This document shows, piece after piece, positions 50,461 to 58,973 of a stretch of DNA of 64,000 bases. Both the position numbers and the translations under genes were made by a program. Source of the stretch: DATKQJ01 sp035534295 (lineage in GTDB: Bacteria > Chloroflexota > Dormibacteria > Dormibacterales > Dormibacteraceae); the NCBI GenBank assembly GCA_035534295.1, contig DATLSE010000022.1, forward strand, positions 1 to 64,000. The letters are read 5' to 3'. Each line of letters opens with the position of its first letter. Positions within the stretch are counted from its first letter, which is position 1. Under the pieces are notes generated by a model. The model did not search any database. It worked only from the letters and a program-made list of their open reading frames with translations, and was not told the DNA's origin.

Positions 50461-50772
50461 ATGGCCCGAAAGACACGCCGAGGCAAGGCGCGGCGCCCCG
50501 CACGAGTTGCAGCGCCGGCCCCAGCCCCAGCCGCCGCGCAGTCCGCCCCCCTGACCGAGGTCCGCAGCCGTCCGGTCGAGCTCTCGCTTGGAGCCCGATC
50601 TGCGTCCAGCCGCCGCCCTGGCCGGGTTGTTATCGAGGGGTCTGATCCCGGCATACCACTGGATCGAGTGCCCTATTTCACCTCTGACCTGGCCCGTTTG
50701 GGGATTACCGCCGCCGCCATGCTCGCGCTTCTGTTGGTGGGTGCTCGGATCATCCCGTTGGTGGTGCGATAG
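50461..50772 (+). CDS. small basic membrane protein
   Basis: 103 residues: Lys/Arg-rich start (ARKTRRGKARRPARVAA), a Pro/Ala linker, and a single C-terminal hydrophobic helix TAAAMLALLLVGARIIPLVV, as in tail-anchored proteins. No domain recognised. ATG start lies 170 bases downstream of the promoter at 50262. Its TAG overlaps an in-frame ATA that may be the start of the DUF4446 gene. An ArsA/Get3-like ATPase follows two genes later. Confidence 0.65.
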   Translation: MARKTRRGKARRPARVAAPAPAPAAAQSAPLTEVRSRPVELSLGARSASSRRPGRVVIEGSDPGIPLDRVPYFTSDLARLGITAAAMLALLLVGARIIPLVVR

Positions 50773-50843
50773 GGGCGCCGGAAGGCCTTCTCGGACCGCT
50801 CCTGGCGGCCGGACTCGCACTGGGCGCTTGCCTGCTTCCGCTG

Positions 50844-51185
50844 ATGCGGCTCAATCGTCGGCTGCGCCGGGTGGAGCGCTGGCCGCGTTCGGGTGGCGAT
50901 CACGATCTCGATCGCGCCGCCTCCATCCGGCGCGTCGGTCTGGTCCGTTTCAACCCCTATGGCGACACCGGGGGGGACTACTCCTTCGTTCTCGCGCTGC
51001 TTGATGAGCGCGGCGACGGGGTGCTGCTGACGAGCCTGTACCATCGCGACGGCTGTCGCGTCTACGCCAAGCCCGTGACCGGGTGGCACAGTGCGCAGAC
51101 GCTGACGGATGAGGAATCAGAGGCCATCGAGAGCTCACGGGTGGGGAGCGAGGGATCGAGGAGCCGCGTTTCTCCGCCGACCTAA
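50844..51185 (+). CDS. DUF4446 family membrane protein
   Basis: 113 residues from the first canonical start. VGLVRFNPYGDTGGDYSFVLALLDERGDGVLLTSL followed by RVYAKPV is the DUF4446 core (here read in parts: VGLVRFNPYGDTGGDYSF, RVYAKPVTG). The family normally begins with a membrane helix. Upstream of ATG 50844 the frame stays open and encodes EGLLGPLLAAGLALGACLL, exactly such a helix, reaching an ATA at 50769 that overlaps the previous stop as ATAG. A non-canonical AUA start is therefore likely and the true protein would have about 138 residues. Function unknown. Confidence 0.82.
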   Translation: MRLNRRLRRVERWPRSGGDHDLDRAASIRRVGLVRFNPYGDTGGDYSFVLALLDERGDGVLLTSLYHRDGCRVYAKPVTGWHSAQTLTDEESEAIESSRVGSEGSRSRVSPPT

Positions 51186-51194
51186 ACTCGGCCC

Positions 51195-52361
51195 ATGAGG
51201 GTGATCCTCTTCACCGGCAAGGGCGGGGTCGGAAAGACCTCGGTCGCTGCCGCGACCGCGGTTCGGTGCGGTGCCCTGGGCTATCGCACCCTGATCATGA
51301 GCACAGATCCTGCGCACTCGCTCGGCGACTCCTTTGACTCCAGGCTGGGGTCGGAGCCGGTCAAGGTGGCCAAGAACGTGTGGGCTCACGAGGTGTCCGC
51401 GCTGCACGAACTGCAGCGGCACTGGAAGAAGCTTCACGACTACGCGGCCCACGTGTTCGCCACCCAGGGTCTGGACGACGTGGTGGCCGAGGAGGTGGCC
51501 AACCCACCGGGCATGGACGAGGTCGCCTCGTTGATGTGGATAAAGCATTACGCCGCGGCCGGGGATCACGACGTCCTGATTGTGGACTGCGCCCCGACCG
51601 GCGAAACGCTGCAGCTGCTGATGTTTCCGGACGCCGCGCGATGGTGGCTGGACAAGGTGTTCCCCTGGCAGCGCAAGGCGATGAAGATCGCTCGACCCCT
51701 GCTTCAGAAGGCGCTCGACGTGCCCTTGCCGGGGGATGACATCTATGCCTCGGTCAGGGATCTGTTGATCGATATCGAGGCCATGAAGGCAGTCCTGGTG
51801 GATGGATCGGTGACGTCCGTCCGGATCGTGCTGAATCTGGAGAAGATGGTTATCAAGGAGGCCAAGCGCGCCTACACCTACCTCAGTCTGTTCGGTTACA
51901 ACACCGATGCGGTGATCGTGAACCGCATGCTCCCAGAGGAGGTCACCGACGAACTCTTCCGCCGCTGGAAGGCGATAAATCAGCGCTATGAGGCCGAGGT
52001 CCAGCTCTCGTTTCACCCTCTCCCCGTGTTCCATGCTCCGCTGTTCGACGAGGAGGTGGTTGGAGAGCGCATGCTGACCCGGATGGCTGAGGAGACCTAC
52101 GCCGGCCGAGATCCCTCGGAGCACTTCTACTCCGGGGTGACCCAGCGGGTGGAGAAGGTGGGTCGGGACTACGTGCTCTCCCTTAAGGTGCCGTTCGTCA
52201 GCCGGGAGGAAGTCGACCTCAGTCGGGAGCAGGATGAGCTTTTTATAACCGTGGGTAATTACAAGCGCGAGATCGCGCTGCCCCGGGCGCTGGCGTCGCG
52301 GACTGCGGTTGACGCCTCCATCGCCGACGGCGAGCTCAAGGTCCGATTCGGCCCAACGTGA
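51195..52361 (+). CDS. ArsA/Get3-family ATPase with C-terminal HSP20-like domain
   Basis: 388 residues. Deviant Walker A FTGKGGVGKTSVAAA, switch I STDPAHSLGDSF, switch II DCAPTGETLQLL. The region between carries RPLLQKALDVPLPG of the helical subdomain. The last 90 residues (YVLSLKVPF to ELKVRFG) form the ArsA_HSP20 alpha-crystallin-like domain found in actinobacterial and Chloroflexota members. These are more Get3-like than arsenite pumps: there is no arsB, and no Cys triad for arsenite was seen. It may target tail-anchored proteins; a single C-terminal-helix protein is encoded just upstream. Confidence 0.9.
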   Translation: MRVILFTGKGGVGKTSVAAATAVRCGALGYRTLIMSTDPAHSLGDSFDSRLGSEPVKVAKNVWAHEVSALHELQRHWKKLHDYAAHVFATQGLDDVVAEEVANPPGMDEVASLMWIKHYAAAGDHDVLIVDCAPTGETLQLLMFPDAARWWLDKVFPWQRKAMKIARPLLQKALDVPLPGDDIYASVRDLLIDIEAMKAVLVDGSVTSVRIVLNLEKMVIKEAKRAYTYLSLFGYNTDAVIVNRMLPEEVTDELFRRWKAINQRYEAEVQLSFHPLPVFHAPLFDEEVVGERMLTRMAEETYAGRDPSEHFYSGVTQRVEKVGRDYVLSLKVPFVSREEVDLSREQDELFITVGNYKREIALPRALASRTAVDASIADGELKVRFGPT

Positions 52362-52636
52362 GGAGCGACGCCGAGCGTCTGGCGGAGCTTGCGACCGAGG
52401 TCGGACAGCGGCTGTCCGGTGTGCTTGCCGACGTCATCCCGGACGAGGCCCGAGCGCATCTGGTCAACGCCGAGCGCGAATTGCTGACCGCTCTGTTTTT
52501 GATCTACGAGCACCAGGTCGGTGTGCGGCGGCCGAGCGCGAGCCAGCGCCCGGCCCCCTCCCGGAGCCGCCGGGCGGCTACCGAGCCGGCCCCCGCCCAC
52601 TCCCGATCCAAGCTCAAGCGCATACCGATCCAGTGA
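52358..52636 (+). CDS. small hypothetical protein coupled to ArsA-like ATPase
   Basis: 92 residues, GTG overlapping the ATPase stop (GTGA). The first 55 residues form amphipathic helices, with IPDEARAHLVNAERELLTAL; the rest is Ser/Arg/Pro-rich and probably disordered. Short helical proteins of this kind follow ArsA-like ATPases in related lineages, so a partner role is plausible. No domain is recognised. Confidence 0.6.
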   Translation: MRSDAERLAELATEVGQRLSGVLADVIPDEARAHLVNAERELLTALFLIYEHQVGVRRPSASQRPAPSRSRRAATEPAPAHSRSKLKRIPIQ

Positions 52637-52684
52637 GCGGCGGCGGGGGGGCGGAGCCTGGCCGCTTCGGTTTAGGATTCGCCC

Positions 52685-53404
52685 GTGATCGGTGATCCGG
52701 CGTCGTTTCTGTTCTCGTCCCTGTTTCTGATCCCGGCCCTCCTGGTCGCGATTCCCGTGCACGAGCTCGGCCACGCGGCCGCCGCCGTGCTCATGGGCGA
52801 CCCCTCACCGCGCAACCGCGGGGTCTTCCGATGGGGACCCCGGGCCTTCATCAACCCCTACGGGGTGGTCGCCGTCTTCCTCCTCAACGTCGGCTTTGGC
52901 AATCCCGCTCCGGTCAACGAGGCGCGCTTGCAGACGCCGCTTAAAAAGCTGGTCTGGGTCTTGGGCGGCCCGCTGGCCAGCCTCCTGCTCGCGGTCGTCT
53001 TCGGTCTCATGGTCCGAATCCTGAGCCGCTTCGGCGTCCTGCCCGATCCAAGCACTCTGGTCCAACCGGCCATGGGCCTGGTCGCGACCGTCCTCTACGC
53101 CTGCTACTTCTTGAACCTTTCGATCTTTGCCTTTCAGCTCCTGCCCATCCCGGGGTTGGACGGGTGGCGCGTGCTGGAGGTCCTGCTGCGGCGCCGCAAC
53201 CCGAGCTTTTTCTATCGCGTCTCAGGCAACACCCAGACCATCTGGGTGGTGGCCGCCATGATCGTGCTCTTCGGGCCCTACCTGCTTCACTTCAGTCCGC
53301 TGGCCGCGGTCATGGGCATCTTCTACCAGCCCGCCTCAACCGCGATCCTGGGCGGCTGCACCGGCTACACGCTGCTCCAGCCCTGCCCCCTGCCGCCCCT
53401 TTAA
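52685..53404 (+). CDS. site-2 protease family (M50) membrane protein
   Basis: 239 residues with about five membrane helices. The zinc site is IPVHELGHAAAA in the first helix, and the third ligand segment is LLPIPGLDGWRVLE. This is the YwhC/group III-type M50 peptidase without PDZ or CBS domains. The family cleaves membrane-embedded substrates such as anti-sigma factors. GTG start. Gene ends inside a palindromic terminator and converges on lon. Confidence 0.9.
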   Translation: MIGDPASFLFSSLFLIPALLVAIPVHELGHAAAAVLMGDPSPRNRGVFRWGPRAFINPYGVVAVFLLNVGFGNPAPVNEARLQTPLKKLVWVLGGPLASLLLAVVFGLMVRILSRFGVLPDPSTLVQPAMGLVATVLYACYFLNLSIFAFQLLPIPGLDGWRVLEVLLRRRNPSFFYRVSGNTQTIWVVAAMIVLFGPYLLHFSPLAAVMGIFYQPASTAILGGCTGYTLLQPCPLPPL

Positions 53405-53411
53405 AGGGGCG
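53394..53411. terminator. palindromic bidirectional terminator
   Basis: CGCCCCT-TTAA-AGGGGCG, a perfect 18-base palindrome overlapping the M50 stop codon and two bases before the lon stop. Acts on either strand. Confidence 0.55.
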
Positions 53412-53412
53412 C

Positions 53413-55752
53413 TCAGGCCACCGCTGCCTCCGGACTCGCCGGCTCCAGGGCCAGTTCCAACACCTCCCGGATGTCGGAGACGAGGTGAATCTGCACCTCC
53501 TGGCGCACCGCCTCGGGCAGGTCGTCAAGATCGGACTCGTTGCGCTTGGGCAGGATCACTTCCTTGAGTCCCGCGCGCTTGGCCGCCAGGATCTTCTGCT
53601 TGACCCCGCCAATGGGCAGCACCTTACCCTGCAACGTCACCTCGCCCGTCATGCCCACGGTGGAGCGGACCGGGCGACCGCTCAGTAAGGAGACCAGCGC
53701 TGTGGTCATGGTGACGCCAGCCGAGGGGCCGTCCTTGGGCACGGCCCCGGCGGGGACGTGGATGTGAACCGACTGCTCGCCGAAGCCCGACTTAAGACCG
53801 AGTTCGTCCAGGTGGGAGCGCACGTAGGAGAGCGCAATCTGGGCCGACTCCTTCATCACGTCGCCCAGCTGTCCGGTCAGGGTGAGGGTCGACTTGGGGT
53901 CGCCCATCATCGCGCTGGCCTCGATGAAGAGAACGTCACCACCGGCCCCGGTCACGGCCAGACCGGTCGCCACCCCCGGTACGCCGGTTCGTTGCAGGAC
54001 CTCTTCGAACTGGAACCGGGGCCGGCCCAGGGCCTCGCGCACATAGGCCTCGTCAATTCGGGCCGGAGGCGTCACCTTGCCCGAATCGATGCGCGTGGCG
54101 AGCTTGCGCAGGAGTTTGCCCAGCTCTCGCTCGAAACCCCGGACGCCAGCCTCGCGCGTGTAGTCCGAGATCACGTGCTGCAGCGCCCCATCCGTCACCT
54201 CGACGTCCTCGGCATCGAGACCGTTGCGTTCGAGCTGGCGGGCGAGCAGGTGGCGGCGCCCGATGTCGAGCTTTTCGGCCTCCGTGTAGCCGTCCAGGGA
54301 GACCAACTCCATGCGATCGAGCAAGGGTCCAGGGATGGTGTCGGCGACGTTCGCGGTGGGGATGAACAGGACCTCGGACAGGTCCAGGTCAACCTCCAGG
54401 TAATGGTCGCGGAAGGTGTGATTCTGGGCCGGGTCGAGCACTTCGAGCAGGGCTGAGGAGTGGTCTCCGCGCCAGTCGTTGCCGACCTTGTCGATCTCGT
54501 CCAGCATGATCACCGGATTCTTCGTCCCGGCCTCCTTCAGCGCCCGCACGATGCGCCCGGGCAGGGCCCCGATGTAGGTCCGACGGTGACCACGAATCTC
54601 CGCCTCGTCGTGGATGCCGCCCAGGGAGACGCGCGCGAACTTGCGCCCCAGGGCCAGTGCCACCGACTCCCCGAGCGAGGTCTTACCCACGCCCGGAGGT
54701 CCCACCAGGGTGATGATGGCGCCCGATCCCCGCCCCCCCTGCTCGGGTAGTCCACGCGCCTGGCGGCGCTTTCGCACGGCTAAGAACTCGATGATCCGGT
54801 CCTTGACGTCGTCCAGTCCGGAGTGGTCGTCGTCCATGGTCGCGCGTGCCTTGACCAGATCAAAGTTGTCCTCCGAGCGCACTGCCCAGGGGATGTCGAG
54901 CATCCAGTCGAGATAGTTGCGGATCCACCCATGCTCAGGGCTCTGGTCGCTCATCCGCTCCAGCCGGTCGAGCTCGCGGTCGAACTCCTTGCGAGCGCCC
55001 TCGGGCATGCCCGCCGCCTCGACCCGGCCGCGGTATTCACTGACCACGTCGGAGCCGCCCTCACCGAGCTGGTTTTTGATCGCCTCCATCTGCTGCCGGA
55101 GCAGGAACTCGCGCTGGTTCTTCTCCATCCGCTCCGAAACCTCGCTCCTCAGCTGCTCTTTTAGGGTCAGCTCGGCCAGCACGTCCTTGTTCCAAGAGAT
55201 CAGCTTCTCGAGCCGGGACTCGACCGAAAGCGTCTCCAGGATCTCCACCTTGCGCGCCATCGAGTGGTCGGGGGAGTAGCCGGACAGGTCGGCGAGGTGG
55301 CCGGGGTTGTCGATGGAGCGGATCATCTGCACGATCTGGGGCGCGCCGCGAAGCTCGAGCACGTTCTCTATCACGGCCTTGTACTGCTTGGCGAGCTCGT
55401 TGGCCTGCTCCGACCAGGAAAGCGGATCCGGCTGCGCACTCACGTCGGCTCGAAGCAGACCTCCGACCTCGGGCGTGACCGCGCCCAGCACCCCGCGCAG
55501 CCGCCCCTGAACCACGACCACCTCGGTGCCGTCAGGCAGATTGCCCTGCTCTTCCACCTTGGAGATCACGCCCACGGTGGCGTAGCGCCCGTCCACCTTG
55601 GGCAACAGGAGAAGCAGCCCGCCCTCGCTCTGGGCGGCTCGAACCGCCGTGCGCGACTCGTCGTTGTCGAGCGGAATGGTGGCGTTCATGCGCGGCAGGA
55701 CAACCGCCTGGGTTAGCGGAAGGACGGGCAGTCGCTGCATTTGATCCGACAT
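53413..55752 (-). CDS. lon: ATP-dependent Lon protease
   Basis: 779 residues in the LonA arrangement. N-terminal substrate-binding domain opens LPVLPLTQAVVLPRMNATIP. The AAA module carries Walker A GPPGVGKTSLGES and Walker B PVIMLDEIDK. The peptidase domain has the catalytic Ser in PKDGPSAGVTM and Lys in GGVKQKILAAKRAG. Degrades misfolded and regulatory proteins in the cytoplasm. ATG 55752 is chosen for AAAGGA five to six bases upstream; an earlier ATG would add 17 residues. No CIRCE or HAIR operator seen. Confidence 0.96.
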   Translation of the reverse strand: MSDQMQRLPVLPLTQAVVLPRMNATIPLDNDESRTAVRAAQSEGGLLLLLPKVDGRYATVGVISKVEEQGNLPDGTEVVVVQGRLRGVLGAVTPEVGGLLRADVSAQPDPLSWSEQANELAKQYKAVIENVLELRGAPQIVQMIRSIDNPGHLADLSGYSPDHSMARKVEILETLSVESRLEKLISWNKDVLAELTLKEQLRSEVSERMEKNQREFLLRQQMEAIKNQLGEGGSDVVSEYRGRVEAAGMPEGARKEFDRELDRLERMSDQSPEHGWIRNYLDWMLDIPWAVRSEDNFDLVKARATMDDDHSGLDDVKDRIIEFLAVRKRRQARGLPEQGGRGSGAIITLVGPPGVGKTSLGESVALALGRKFARVSLGGIHDEAEIRGHRRTYIGALPGRIVRALKEAGTKNPVIMLDEIDKVGNDWRGDHSSALLEVLDPAQNHTFRDHYLEVDLDLSEVLFIPTANVADTIPGPLLDRMELVSLDGYTEAEKLDIGRRHLLARQLERNGLDAEDVEVTDGALQHVISDYTREAGVRGFERELGKLLRKLATRIDSGKVTPPARIDEAYVREALGRPRFQFEEVLQRTGVPGVATGLAVTGAGGDVLFIEASAMMGDPKSTLTLTGQLGDVMKESAQIALSYVRSHLDELGLKSGFGEQSVHIHVPAGAVPKDGPSAGVTMTTALVSLLSGRPVRSTVGMTGEVTLQGKVLPIGGVKQKILAAKRAGLKEVILPKRNESDLDDLPEAVRQEVQIHLVSDIREVLELALEPASPEAAVA

Positions 55753-55878
55753 CTCATTCCTTTTATCGTCGAATAGGGGACGGAATTCCGGCGCGTTCAC
55801 CAAGTGGATACCCAGGTCGGATAGATTGGGAAACGTGCGCGCTCAGATCCGGCTGGTCAAAGGGTAGGTCGTCCACCC

Positions 55879-56754
55879 GTGATCGCCGGTGTAGACCTGG
55901 GCGGGACCCAGATCCGGATCGCCGTGGCCGGCTCCGACGGACGGGTGACGAGGACGGATCGGACCCACACCGCCGACCTGGTGACCCCCGAGCGCGTGGT
56001 CTCCTGGGCCGCCGCTCGTATCCGCGCATTGGTCCAGCGTTCGTCCCTGGATCTGGTCACCGTTGGCGCACCCGGGCCCATCGATCAGGGACGGGGAGTT
56101 CTGGTCAACCCCCCGAATCTGCCCGGCTGGCACAATGTGCCGCTGGTCGAGATGGTCCAGCGCGAGCTGGGCTGCCGGGCGTTGATCGAGAACGACGCCA
56201 ACCTGGCGGCGGTGGGGGAGCACGCGCGAGGGGCTGGCCAGGGCGTCCAAACCATGGTCTACATCACCTGGAGCACCGGCGTTGGGGGTGGGCTGATCAT
56301 CAACGGACGGCTCTGGTCGGGCGCTCACGGTAGCGCGGGGGAGATCGGGCACATGATCATCGATCCCGCGGGACCGCTCGATTCGTGCGGCCAGCGCGGC
56401 TGCCTCGAGGCATTCTGCGGCGGTCGAGCTCTGAGCCGGGCTTCGGGCGAGTCCGCCGACGTGCTCTTCGCCGCGGCAGCCGGTGGTGACCACGACGCGC
56501 TCAGGCGGGTCACCGCTGCGGCCGAGAAGATGGGACTGGCCCTGATCAACCTGTCCAACCTGTTCGATCCCGACCTCTTCGTCGTCGGCGGCGGGGTCAC
56601 GCGCTCCTGGCGCCTGGTGGCGCCGGTGATGCGGGCCACCCTACGCGCCTCGCCGTTCATTCGGCCGGCGCGGCGCCCAGGTCTGCGCCGCGCCCGGCTG
56701 GGTGATGACGGGGGCTTGGTGGGGGCCCTGGAATGGGCGCGCATCCACCTTTAG
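55879..56754 (+). CDS. ROK-family sugar kinase (glucokinase-like)
   Basis: 291 residues. Phosphate motif AGVDLGGTQIRIAV, catalytic Asp in LIENDANLAAVGE, sugar-contact GAHGSAGEIGHM and the ROK zinc motif CGQRGCLEAFCGG with its His in EIGHM. Expected to phosphorylate glucose or a related hexose with ATP. GTG start. Its end overlaps the CCA-transferase gene by 22 nt. Confidence 0.9.
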   Translation: MIAGVDLGGTQIRIAVAGSDGRVTRTDRTHTADLVTPERVVSWAAARIRALVQRSSLDLVTVGAPGPIDQGRGVLVNPPNLPGWHNVPLVEMVQRELGCRALIENDANLAAVGEHARGAGQGVQTMVYITWSTGVGGGLIINGRLWSGAHGSAGEIGHMIIDPAGPLDSCGQRGCLEAFCGGRALSRASGESADVLFAAAAGGDHDALRRVTAAAEKMGLALINLSNLFDPDLFVVGGGVTRSWRLVAPVMRATLRASPFIRPARRPGLRRARLGDDGGLVGALEWARIHL

Positions 56755-58070
56755 AGCGAGCCCTGGCGGCGCTCCGCGAAGTCAGCGAGGAGCTCTCGCT
56801 GGAGGCCTGGATAGTCGGCGGTTTCGTGCGCGACTCTCTGCTTGGACGCCCCCAACCCGACCTCGATCTGGTCGTGGTCGGGGACGCCTCCGCGCTGGCG
56901 GCGCGATTTGCCCAGAGCGTGGGCGCGGCCCCGCCGATCGTGTTCGCGCGCTTTGGCACGGCGCAGGTGACCTGGGAGGGCCTGCACTTCGAGTTCGCCA
57001 CCGCGCGCGAGGAATCCTATCCGGTCGATTCGCGCAAACCCCACGTGCGCCCGGTCGGGATCGAGGCCGACCTGCGCCGCCGCGATTTCACCGTCAACGC
57101 CCTGCTGATGGATTTTGACGGCCACGTCGTCGACCGAGCGGGGGGCCTGAAGGACCTGGAGCGGCGCCGCCTGCGGACCCCTCGCGACGCCGACCAGACG
57201 TTTGCCGACGACCCTCTGCGCATGCTCCGCGCCGCTCGCCTGGCCGCGCAGCTCGACTTTGAGCTCGACCCCAGCCTGGTGCCGGCGATGCGGCGTCAGC
57301 GGGATCGCCTGGCTCCCCCGATCCTCTCCATGGAACGGGCGGGAGATGAGTTGCGCAAGATGCTGGTGTCACCACGTCCCCGTCTGGCCCTGGAAATTCT
57401 GGACCAGGGCGGCCTGCTCGAGGTTCTGCTGCCTGAACTGGCGGCCTGCCGGGGTGTTGCGCAGGGCGGATACCACGTGGCCGACGTGTTCGCGCACAGC
57501 CTGCTCGCCCTGGAGCAGACCTCATCCGACCTGGAGCTGCGCTTGGCGGCGCTGCTGCACGATGTGGGCAAGCCCGCGACCCGGGCCGACGACGGATCCT
57601 TTCACACGCACGAGATGGTGGGCGCCGAGCTGGCGCGGGCTCGGCTCCTGCATTTGCGCTTTTCCAACCGCCAGGCCGACAGGGTGGCCCGACTGATCGC
57701 GCTCCATCTGCGCCCCGCCTACTACCGTCCCGAGTGGAGCGACGGTGCGGTGCGTCGACTGGCCCGAGACGCCGGTGAGCTGATACTTCCCCTGTTGGAT
57801 CTCGCCCGGGCCGACGTCGGGGCGTCGAGCTATCCCCACGCCGAGTGGATAGACGAGTTGCGAGAGCGCACCCGCCGGCTCCTTGGCGAGCGGCCCTCGC
57901 GGCTCAGTCCCCCGATCACGGGCGCGGACGTGATGCGACTGCGAGGTCTGACCCCGGGGCCGGAGGTGGGGCGCCTCAAGGCCCGGCTCATGGAGCTGGT
58001 CCTCGACGGCGAGTTGGAGCCGGAGCGGGACGCGATCCTGGCCCACCTCGCGGCCCACCCCGAGCTTTAG
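56733..58070 (+). CDS. CCA-adding/tRNA nucleotidyltransferase with HD domain
   Basis: 445 residues. Class II nucleotidyltransferase head: IVGGFVRDSLLGRPQPDLDLVVVG (glycine motif then Asp-x-Asp), DLRRRDFTVNALLM and ADDPLRMLRAARLAAQL. The C-terminal HD phosphohydrolase is LRLAALLHDVGKP with following His/Asp. The family adds or repairs the CCA end; at least one tRNA here (tRNA-Arg) lacks encoded CCA and depends on it. ATG lies 22 nt inside the kinase gene. Confidence 0.93.
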   Translation: MGAHPPLERALAALREVSEELSLEAWIVGGFVRDSLLGRPQPDLDLVVVGDASALAARFAQSVGAAPPIVFARFGTAQVTWEGLHFEFATAREESYPVDSRKPHVRPVGIEADLRRRDFTVNALLMDFDGHVVDRAGGLKDLERRRLRTPRDADQTFADDPLRMLRAARLAAQLDFELDPSLVPAMRRQRDRLAPPILSMERAGDELRKMLVSPRPRLALEILDQGGLLEVLLPELAACRGVAQGGYHVADVFAHSLLALEQTSSDLELRLAALLHDVGKPATRADDGSFHTHEMVGAELARARLLHLRFSNRQADRVARLIALHLRPAYYRPEWSDGAVRRLARDAGELILPLLDLARADVGASSYPHAEWIDELRERTRRLLGERPSRLSPPITGADVMRLRGLTPGPEVGRLKARLMELVLDGELEPERDAILAHLAAHPEL

Positions 58071-58089
58071 GGGTACTGCAGGTATCCCG

Positions 58090-58114
58090 ATGACGCCATT
58101 TAATGGTGCGTCAT
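58090..58114. repeat. imperfect inverted repeat before the bactofilin gene
   Basis: ATGACGC (58090-58096) and GCGTCAT (58108-58114) flank an inner CATT-T-AATG; two bases break the symmetry. It could be a terminator for the CCA-transferase or an operator for bactofilin. Confidence 0.35.
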
Positions 58115-58202
58115 ATTGAGTATGCTGGCCTTAAATAGCGCCGCTCGGTTCGGGGGTCGGACCGGGTGCCCCAGGGGCACGGCGATGAGGTGTAGCCAAG
58201 AG

Positions 58203-58730
58203 ATGAAAGACATGCCTGACGTCGATCTCGCCAAGCAGCCGGTGCCCGGCCAGGGCGTGCCCAATGGCAAGGCGGAATCCCAGATGACGGTGATCTCAGA
58301 GTCCGACAGCCTGAGCGGGCGCCTGGTGATGAAGGGTGATGGCCACCTCCTGGGGGCGTTCGAGGGTGAGGTCGAGTGCGATGGCGAGATCCTCGTGGGT
58401 AAGGACGCGCGCGTCGAGGCCCGCATCGTGACCCGCAACATCACCATCTCGGGCTCGGTGCGTGGCAACCTGACCGCGTCGGGCCGGCTCAAGATCACCG
58501 CCACCGGACGCCTCGAGGGTGATGCCCGGGTCGGCTCCCTCATCGTGCAGGAGGGGGGCGTGCACCTGGGGGCGATTCAGGTTCACCCCGAGGGTGTGCC
58601 CGCGCAGGACTTCCAGCCTCCACCCCCGGGGCCGGCCGAGGCCCCGGTAGCCGAGGCGCACGAGGCCCAGACGCGGCCGATCACGACCTCGGTCGACCGG
58701 GTCAAGAAGATGTGGGGTGAGTTCTTCTAG
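58203..58730 (+). CDS. bactofilin family cytoskeletal protein
   Basis: 175 residues from ATG 58203 (ATG 58212 also possible). The core is a beta-helix: MTVISESDSLSGRLVMKGD, then repeated G-x-V/I turns, ending VGSLIVQEGGVHLG. The C-terminal tail is Pro/Ala-rich and ends VKKMWGEFF, an amphipathic tip that may bind membrane or partner. Bactofilins polymerise without nucleotide and shape cells or position proteins. Stands alone between the CCA enzyme and glpX. Confidence 0.9.
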   Translation: MKDMPDVDLAKQPVPGQGVPNGKAESQMTVISESDSLSGRLVMKGDGHLLGAFEGEVECDGEILVGKDARVEARIVTRNITISGSVRGNLTASGRLKITATGRLEGDARVGSLIVQEGGVHLGAIQVHPEGVPAQDFQPPPPGPAEAPVAEAHEAQTRPITTSVDRVKKMWGEFF

Positions 58731-58814
58731 GGCACCGCGCTTTAAGGGCTCCGGCGCCGGATCTCTGGGAGTGCCCGGGCGGTGGTCGCAGGGTGGAACC
58801 CATCCCGGCGGCGC

Positions 58815-58843
58815 TTCCCGGCGGATCGCCCGCCGGGTACGAT
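58815..58843 (+). promoter_or_regulatory. candidate promoter for glpX
   Basis: TTCCCG (58815-58820) and TACGAT (58838-58843) at 17-base spacing, about 130 bases before the glpX start. Confidence 0.3.
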
Positions 58844-58973
58844 AACCCGGGCTGAGTCAACCCCGCCGCGGAGCGCAGAGGCGCCGACGGCTCAGTCGCA
58901 TCGGAATTACGTCGAGTCCACCTTCGGTCAGCTACGCGTTCGCCGCCGTATCCACTTGATGAGGCAAATCGAG

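Noticed and set aside
51195..52361. Arsenic resistance function for the ArsA-type ATPase
   Set aside because: No arsB, arsC or arsR nearby and no metal-binding Cys triad recognised; the HSP20-domain form is more likely Get3-like.
58790..58800. AGGGTGGAACC resembling the T-box antiterminator core
   Set aside because: No specifier stem or terminator/antiterminator pair is visible and the downstream gene is glpX, not an amino-acid gene.
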